Positions 7,514-11,137 of a DNA stretch of 11,137 nucleotides are shown one piece after another; position 1 is the stretch's first letter, and the number at the start of each line of letters is the position of its first letter. Both the position numbers and the translations under genes were made by a program. This DNA comes from Leptofilum sp050292445 (lineage in GTDB: Bacteria > Chloroflexota > Anaerolineae > Promineifilales > Promineifilaceae). The DNA is taken from positions 1 through 11,137 of the forward strand of contig JBNKLQ010000208.1 in assembly GCA_050292445.1 (NCBI GenBank). The letters run 5' to 3'. The notes under the pieces are model-generated. The model was not told where the DNA came from, did no database searches, and worked only from the letters and a program-made list of their open reading frames with translations.

Positions 7514-8278
7514 TCAGGCACAAACCTTCAGTTGCCAGACTCTTTCACCACCAACCTGGGCAGTGTAGGCTTCAATTTTGCGCTCTAAATCATCGTGTGT
7601 AGTAAAAAAGGAACTTCTTTGTGAAACGTAGGCCCAAATGGCGTCTATTTTAGACTGTACGGCCGTTGCCGATAAAGTAAAACTGGTTGACTGCCATTGT
7701 TTGGGGGTGGGGGTTAATACGGCCGTTACCGCTTCAGGCTCCGCCGCATACGGATAATCTTCATAATAGATAAGCGATTCACCAAACACCCGCTCCGCCG
7801 CCAGCCGCGTCAGCCGATGATCCACATGATTACCCACTGTTAAGGGAGCGTAAATTTGGTCCGCAGCAGGCAGTTGGCGCAGCCGGGCTGCCAGCCAATC
7901 AACCACGGCTTCATCCGCCGGGTGCCTGGTGGTGATAATCGACTCCCAGTTTGGATAACGTGGCTCGCCAGTGGCTGGATCAGTCCGGTAGATACAGTCT
8001 GGCACTGACCAATGAAGATAATCCGCCTTGAGAGTTTGGCAGGCGACCACATCTTCGGCACGGCGCACCCGGACGGCATCACGCGCCAGTTCCCAGCGCT
8101 GGTGCAGTGCCCTGGCAAACGCAGACAGTGGTACATCGGCGGTTGGCTCCCCGGCCATGGGCGTTACAACAAGAATGGGGGCGCGGTTGGTGGTTTCCTG
8201 GAAAATCTGCCCACCGCAGGAAAGGGCGGCATCATCCAGGTGGGGCGAGAGATAAATTGCTTTGTACCATTCACGCAC
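7514..8278 (-). CDS. PIG-L/LmbE-family deacetylase
   Basis: I place the start at GTG 8278, which gives 254 residues (VREWYKAIYLSPHLDD). GGAG lies 8 nt upstream and the start overlaps the cysS stop by 8 nt. A longer open frame to 8503 only reads through the cysS 3' end out of frame. The fold is marked by the metal-binding motif SPHLDDAALSCGG (H13, D15, D16) near the N-terminus and by GNHVDH (H151, H154), the second half of the zinc site. The family removes acetyl groups from N-acetylglucosamine-type substrates, as in MshB, BshB and LmbE proteins. The substrate here cannot be read from the sequence. The protein is soluble. Coupling to cysS recalls thiol-cofactor pathways, in which a PIG-L deacetylase makes the amine to which cysteine is attached, but that link is only suggestive. 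Confidence 0.93.
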   Translation of the reverse strand: MREWYKAIYLSPHLDDAALSCGGQIFQETTNRAPILVVTPMAGEPTADVPLSAFARALHQRWELARDAVRVRRAEDVVACQTLKADYLHWSVPDCIYRTDPATGEPRYPNWESIITTRHPADEAVVDWLAARLRQLPAADQIYAPLTVGNHVDHRLTRLAAERVFGESLIYYEDYPYAAEPEAVTAVLTPTPKQWQSTSFTLSATAVQSKIDAIWAYVSQRSSFFTTHDDLERKIEAYTAQVGGERVWQLKVCA

Positions 8279-9662
8279 GGGCCATTCTCCGCTTGAGTTC
8301 CGGGCCATCTGGCGTATCAACCACATCATAGCCAGCAGCGGCGATTTGGTCGCGCAAGGCATCGGCCTGCTGCCAATTCCTGTTGGCCCGGGCTTCTTGC
8401 CGTTGGGCCACCAGCGCCTGCACCGTTTCGGGCACAGGTTGATCATCTTTCGCTTCTGGCTGCCATGTGGCCATCCCCAACCCAAAAATCTGATCAAAAA
8501 CAAGGATGGTGGCTTTCTTCACACCATCGGGCAAATCGCTTTTGACCAGATTCCACATCACGGCCAGGGCGCGAGGCATGTTGAGGTCATCGTTGATCTG
8601 GTTGGTAAACTGGATGACGTAAGTTTCATCTGGTTCTGTGGGAGCGGGCCATTGGGTTACGGCCGTACGCAATCGTTGCAGTGCGGTCGCCGCCCCATCC
8701 ATTGCCTGCCAGTTAAAGGTGAGCTTGGCACGATAATGCCCGCCCAGGCAAAAATAACGATAAACCAGCGGGTCGTAGCCGCGATCAATCAACGTTTGCA
8801 GCCGCAAAAAATCCCCAGACGACTTGGACATCTTCAGGCCATCCAGCTGCAAAAAGTAGCCGTGCAGCCAAAAGTTGGCCAGCCGGGTGCCGTAACACGC
8901 CTGCGATTGGGCAATCTCGTTGGGATGGTGCACCATGATGTGATCTTCGCCGCCGCAATGAATGTCGAAGAACGTGCCCAGGTATTTAGCAGCCATCGCC
9001 GAGCATTCAATGTGCCAGCCGGGGAAACCAACGCCCCAGGGACTGTCCCACTCCATCTGCCGCTGCTCGTCCGGCGGGCTGAACTTCCACAGGGCAAAGT
9101 CGGTGGGGTTGCGCTTTTCGCTCATGGCGATGCGGCTGCCTGCCTGCAAGCCTTCAATGTTCAGCCGGGCGATGTAGCCGTAATCGTCCAGCTGGGCGGT
9201 GTCGAAGTAGATGCCGTCGCTGGTGCGGTAGGTGACCCCCTTGGCTTCGATGCACTGGATCATAGCAATTTGTTCGGCGATGTGGTCGGTGGCCTTGCAC
9301 CAGATGTGCGGCTCGTGGATGTTGAGCTGGGCCAAATCCTGCTTGAACGCCTGGGTGTAAATCTCGGCAATTTCCCAGGCGCTTTTGCCTGCCCGGCGGG
9401 TGCCCACTTCCATCTTGTCCTCACCGGCGTCGGCGTCGTCCGTCAGGTGTCCCACGTCGGTGATGTTCATGACGTGCTGCACCTTGTAGCCGTTGAATTC
9501 CAGCACGCGGCGCAAAATATCTTCAAAGATGTAGGTGCGCAGGTTGCCGATGTGGGCGTAATCGTAAACGGTGAGGCCACAGGCGTACAGCTTAACTTCG
9601 GGTGGGTTGAGGGGGGTGAACGGCCGTACTTGCCGCTCGTAGGTATCAAAAAGTTGCAACAT
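8271..9662 (-). CDS. cysS: Cysteine--tRNA ligase
   Basis: The 463-residue length is normal for CysRS. The class I signatures are AHIGN (HIGH, 36-40) and KMSKS (277-281). The zinc site is C28 (YACGLTVYD), C220 (GWHIECSAM) and H245/H246 with E249 (VHHPNEIAQS). The C-terminal anticodon-binding part is present, ending in the family-typical NWQQADALRDQI and DTPDGP segments. This separates it from the paralogue MshC, which lacks that domain. The enzyme charges tRNA-Cys in the cytoplasm and is expected to be essential. It is translationally coupled to the downstream PIG-L gene. The GGAG nearest the start lies 18 nt upstream, too far for a normal ribosome site. The N-terminal two thirds is richer in GC than its neighbours. 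A partial copy of its 5' end lies at 10811-10920. Confidence 0.98.
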   Translation of the reverse strand: MLQLFDTYERQVRPFTPLNPPEVKLYACGLTVYDYAHIGNLRTYIFEDILRRVLEFNGYKVQHVMNITDVGHLTDDADAGEDKMEVGTRRAGKSAWEIAEIYTQAFKQDLAQLNIHEPHIWCKATDHIAEQIAMIQCIEAKGVTYRTSDGIYFDTAQLDDYGYIARLNIEGLQAGSRIAMSEKRNPTDFALWKFSPPDEQRQMEWDSPWGVGFPGWHIECSAMAAKYLGTFFDIHCGGEDHIMVHHPNEIAQSQACYGTRLANFWLHGYFLQLDGLKMSKSSGDFLRLQTLIDRGYDPLVYRYFCLGGHYRAKLTFNWQAMDGAATALQRLRTAVTQWPAPTEPDETYVIQFTNQINDDLNMPRALAVMWNLVKSDLPDGVKKATILVFDQIFGLGMATWQPEAKDDQPVPETVQALVAQRQEARANRNWQQADALRDQIAAAGYDVVDTPDGPELKRRMARA

Positions 9663-9710
9663 GCTAAATAGATTACCCTACTCCAGGGGTGTTGTCGAAA
9701 GAGGGATGCA

Positions 9711-9732
9711 GTTTCGGATCGGTTTCGGATCG
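9711..9732. repeat. tandem 11-bp direct repeat in the cysS leader
   Basis: GTTTCGGATCG is present twice with no gap (9711-9721 and 9722-9732). It sits in the 148-nt divergent region between cysS and the lipoprotein gene, inside the presumed cysS leader. The partly homologous stretch near 10917 keeps only the AGTTT start, so the duplication is specific to this copy. Confidence 0.85.
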
Positions 9733-9756
9733 GCTATTTGTTAAAAACAAGGAACT

Positions 9757-9784
9757 ATTATCTGAACTGGCGTCAGGCCATCAA
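9757..9784 (-). promoter_or_regulatory. likely cysS promoter
   Basis: On the minus strand TTGATG (9779-9784) is followed by 16 nt and GATAAT (9757-9762). This would give a leader of about 90 nt before cysS, containing the 11-bp tandem repeat. I see no T-box signature in that leader. The region also holds the upstream control of the divergent lipoprotein gene, so the two promoters may overlap; I could not find a convincing plus-strand pair. Confidence 0.42.
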
Positions 9785-9810
9785 CATTCACGAAGGAGCT
9801 TGTACTTAAA

Positions 9811-10722
9811 ATGAAACGACTATTTTTATTGGTTATTGCCGCACTGCTGCTGATTGGTTGCAGTGACTATGTGCCCACGGGCGGATTAACAAATATGGTT
9901 AGCCAAGGATGGGATGAAGGCGTAGCGGCCGTCTTGCTGGACAACGAAGCAATTTACGCCAAGGCAGAACATGTTTGGACCGATATGCGGCCGTTGGCCA
10001 ACACCAACCTGGCTCAGGTCTCATTCCGCATAGAGATGGCTGAAGATGCACTCAAAATGGGTGGCGATGGCCCATTTTATCTTTACGGCGGGGGCGTGAT
10101 GCAAGTGGAAGAAGCCGATTTTACATTTAAAGATCAAACGCCCATCAGCGCGGTAGGTGCAGGGCAAGTGGCTATTTCCCGGCTAGACGTGGACAAAGAT
10201 ACGCAAATTTTGCATACCGCATACGACTTACACATCGTCGGGTTAACGGCGCAAATTGATGGCCTTATGGATGCACCAGTTGCCGTGAGCATGTTTGGCA
10301 CAGCCACCACAGGCGGGGTGCAGTCAAATATTCTCACCCAAAATGAAAACATTACGACATTAAAAGCCTTCCAATGCACAGGGCGCATGATTCCAGACAG
10401 CAACATGGCCAACCTCACCTACATTGGTGAAACAGAAAAGGGGCAGGAACTGATAGGCGCAGGCATTGGTCTGTTGTACGATCAGCCTGCGGCAAAATCA
10501 GATGGATCGTTTGATTGCACCATGGAGGGCACAGGCGGCGTCACCTACCGCTCCGCAATTGAGGGCATCGAAGGCACTCAACTGGTTGACCTGGCGTTCG
10601 AAGGATTGAAGGTACAGGGAGAAAATGAACAAACTAGCGCCATCTATATGCCTCATGTTCTCGGTTTTATTATAGGAGATGGAGGTTCTATGAACTTTAA
10701 CATCGGTATGCCGCCCACCTAA
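9811..10722 (+). CDS. Lipoprotein of unknown function
   Basis: The 303-residue product begins with a lipoprotein signal peptide: MKR, a hydrophobic stretch and the lipobox LIGC with C17 as the lipidated residue. The mature part should therefore be anchored on the outside of the cytoplasmic membrane. It appears beta-rich, Gly/Thr/Ala-rich and acidic, with two further cysteines (C189 and C236) that could form a disulfide. I recognise no domain. AAGGAG (9793-9798) lies 12 nt before the ATG, an acceptable but long spacing. It is the only plus-strand gene, is monocistronic, and ends 38 nt before a strong terminator. It sits between intact cysS and a cysS 5' relic, which suggests that this segment was once inserted or duplicated. 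No function should be assigned. Confidence 0.9.
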   Translation: MKRLFLLVIAALLLIGCSDYVPTGGLTNMVSQGWDEGVAAVLLDNEAIYAKAEHVWTDMRPLANTNLAQVSFRIEMAEDALKMGGDGPFYLYGGGVMQVEEADFTFKDQTPISAVGAGQVAISRLDVDKDTQILHTAYDLHIVGLTAQIDGLMDAPVAVSMFGTATTGGVQSNILTQNENITTLKAFQCTGRMIPDSNMANLTYIGETEKGQELIGAGIGLLYDQPAAKSDGSFDCTMEGTGGVTYRSAIEGIEGTQLVDLAFEGLKVQGENEQTSAIYMPHVLGFIIGDGGSMNFNIGMPPT

Positions 10723-10760
10723 ACAACAGCTTCTAGCTGATAGTCTCAAATCAATACAAA

Positions 10761-10800
10761 ACATCCCTCAAAGCGAATTTTGGGGGATGTTTTTCTTTTC
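10761..10800 (+). terminator. Rho-independent terminator of the lipoprotein gene
   Basis: ACATCCCTCAAA (10761-10772) pairs with TTTGGGGGATGT (10779-10790), 12 bp with one G-T pair, around a 6-nt loop GCGAAT. The T-rich tail TTTTCTTTTC follows at 10791-10800. On the minus strand the same hairpin is followed by TTTTGT, so it may also stop weak transcription from the right. Confidence 0.92.
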
Positions 10801-10810
10801 GACGATATTT

Positions 10811-10920
10811 TCAGGTGAAGAAAGAGGGAGTGGTGGGATACGGCCGTATCCGCCGCTGGTACATATCAAACAAGTTCAACATGCAAAACTCCAGTGGTGT
10901 TATCGAAGGAGGATGAGTTT
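10811..10920 (-). pseudogene. relic of a cysS 5' end with its leader
   Basis: The 43 nt at 10840-10882 match 9620-9662, the first 14 codons of cysS, at 33 positions without gaps. The stretch 10888-10920 matches the cysS leader 9680-9714 at about 30 of 33 positions with two 1-nt gaps. Read on the minus strand the relic gives MLNLFDMYQRRIRPY, against MLQLFDTYERQVRPF in CysS. It then diverges and stops at TGA (10811-10813), 23 codons in all. GGAG (plus-strand 10889-10892) lies 6 nt before its ATG, an ideal ribosome site, whereas the intact gene has 12 extra nt there. It is probably a decayed duplicate or the remains of a replaced cysS. Use as a leader peptide cannot be ruled out. Confidence 0.75.
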
Positions 10921-10962
10921 TTTGTAAAATAAAGCCGTTCCTTTTGAGGACTGCCCCTGAAC

Positions 10963-10993
10963 AAAGAAGGGATTGTGGACATAACCCTTCCTT
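10963..10993 (-). terminator. inverted repeat, possible weak terminator
   Basis: AAAGAAGGG (10963-10971) and CCCTTCCTT (10985-10993) can form a 9-bp stem with one G-T pair and a 13-nt loop. It lies about 40 nt after the stop of the possible gene at the right edge, read on the minus strand. The T-tract is poor, so the termination role is uncertain. The rest of 10921-11032 holds nothing I can name. Confidence 0.35.
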
Positions 10994-11032
10994 AATTAAA
11001 AACTGTTATGCGAGAAATGGTAAAGCAAATGA

Positions 11033-11137
11033 TTAAAGCATACCCCTGATTAGGCGTTTTGTTCCCGGAGAGATATCTTCTTGAGAAAGAATTTTCTTTC
11101 CTAGAGTTTCAAAGGTTCGGTGAGAAATTTTCTTGAT
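11033..11137 (-). CDS. possible C-terminal end of an unidentified protein, cut off by the right edge
   Basis: The minus-strand frame entering from the right edge stays open for 34 codons and ends at TAA (11033-11035); the other two minus-strand frames hit stops within 12 codons. The peptide contains KKISHRTFETLGKK and ISPGTKRLIRGML, a hydrophilic, helix-prone mix that looks like real protein. A weak hairpin follows at 10963-10993. At this length chance cannot be excluded and I recognise no family. Confidence 0.35.
   Translation of the reverse strand: MKKISHRTFETLGKKILSQEDISPGTKRLIRGML

Larger units (their letters stand above)
1426..10847. repeat. dispersed palindromic octamer ACGGCCGT, 15 exact copies
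   Basis: Exact copies start at 1426, 2593, 3629, 3740, 3813, 4164, 4457, 4901, 5276, 6502, 7659, 7719, 8659, 9620 and 10840. One-base variants that keep CGGCCG occur at 5294, 6349, 6647, 9925 and 9987. Fifteen of about 20 CGGCCG hexamers therefore have the A...T flanks. Thirteen copies lie inside genes, one between genes (4164) and one in the cysS relic. The RSH fragment and the lipoprotein gene have no exact copy. Confidence 0.93.

Noticed and set aside
8279..8503. 75-codon N-terminal extension of the PIG-L gene
   Set aside because: It reads the cysS 3' end out of frame and gives a Trp/Arg/Lys-rich peptide unlike the family. The GTG at 8278 has a ribosome site and matches the family start.
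8271..9662. MshC (mycothiol ligase) instead of CysRS
   Set aside because: The protein has HIGN rather than the MshC-type motif, and a full C-terminal anticodon-binding domain.
8262..9671. 469-codon plus-strand open frame across the whole of cysS
   Set aside because: It is exactly antisense to a certain gene with full CysRS motifs, and its translation has no recognisable domain. Codon bias of cysS leaves this frame open.
9663..9756. T-box riboswitch in the cysS leader
   Set aside because: The conserved T-box bulge sequence and an antiterminator/terminator pair are not visible.
11014..11049. short plus-strand ORF near the right edge
   Set aside because: It has about 13 codons, no ribosome site and no similarity that I recognise.
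1..11137. CRISPR array, tRNA, rRNA or insertion sequence
   Set aside because: No regularly spaced repeats, no cloverleaf or rRNA-like segments, and no transposase motifs were seen on either strand.

Overview
The window is bacterial. Eight of the nine clear genes lie on the minus strand and one on the plus strand. The gene style is a Ser/Thr kinase fused to a PQQ-like propeller, a PP2C phosphatase, a CoxE-like vWA protein, a zinc-ribbon FHA protein, an orphan OmpR-type regulator and a PIG-L deacetylase coupled to cysS. Together with moderate GC and a lipoprotein, this points to a Chloroflexota genome, perhaps of the Anaerolineae/Ardenticatenia type. That assignment is inference from gene style; no phylogenetic marker was searched.

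Layout, reading the minus strand from right to left. At the far right (11033-11137) is the possible tail of an unidentified gene. Next to it is a decayed copy of the cysS 5' end (10811-10920). The only plus-strand gene, a lipoprotein of unknown function (9811-10722), ends in a strong intrinsic terminator. Divergent from it, cysS (9662-8271) overlaps a PIG-L/LmbE-type deacetylase (8278-7514) by 8 nt. A good promoter at 7437-7466 then starts a signalling cluster: kinase with an eight-bladed propeller (7397-5445), PP2C phosphatase (5394-4435), a second promoter-like site, a J-like/vWA protein (4158-2689), and a zinc-ribbon/FHA protein (2696-2181) overlapping it by 8 nt. After a 127-nt gap come a 78-residue protein of unknown function (2053-1817), an orphan response regulator (1808-1074), and a RelA/SpoT homologue (1032 to the left edge, cut off).

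How the genes may work together: kinase, PP2C, vWA and FHA supply writer, eraser, metal-dependent scaffold and phosphothreonine reader of one Ser/Thr phosphorylation circuit. The arrangement resembles the kinase-phosphatase-vWA triads described around TerY-type proteins. The regulator and the (p)ppGpp enzyme next door would fit a stress or nutrient-sensing neighbourhood, but no sequence evidence links them physically to the circuit.

The most unusual signal is not a gene. The palindrome ACGGCCGT occurs 15 times exactly in 11.1 kb, where about 0.2 would be expected by chance. Eleven of the 13 copies inside genes lie in the frame that reads Thr-Ala-Val. Other points of note are the cysS 5' relic 1.2 kb upstream of intact cysS, an RSH enzyme with intact hydrolase residues but a damaged synthetase domain, and a J-like domain without HPD fused to a vWA domain.
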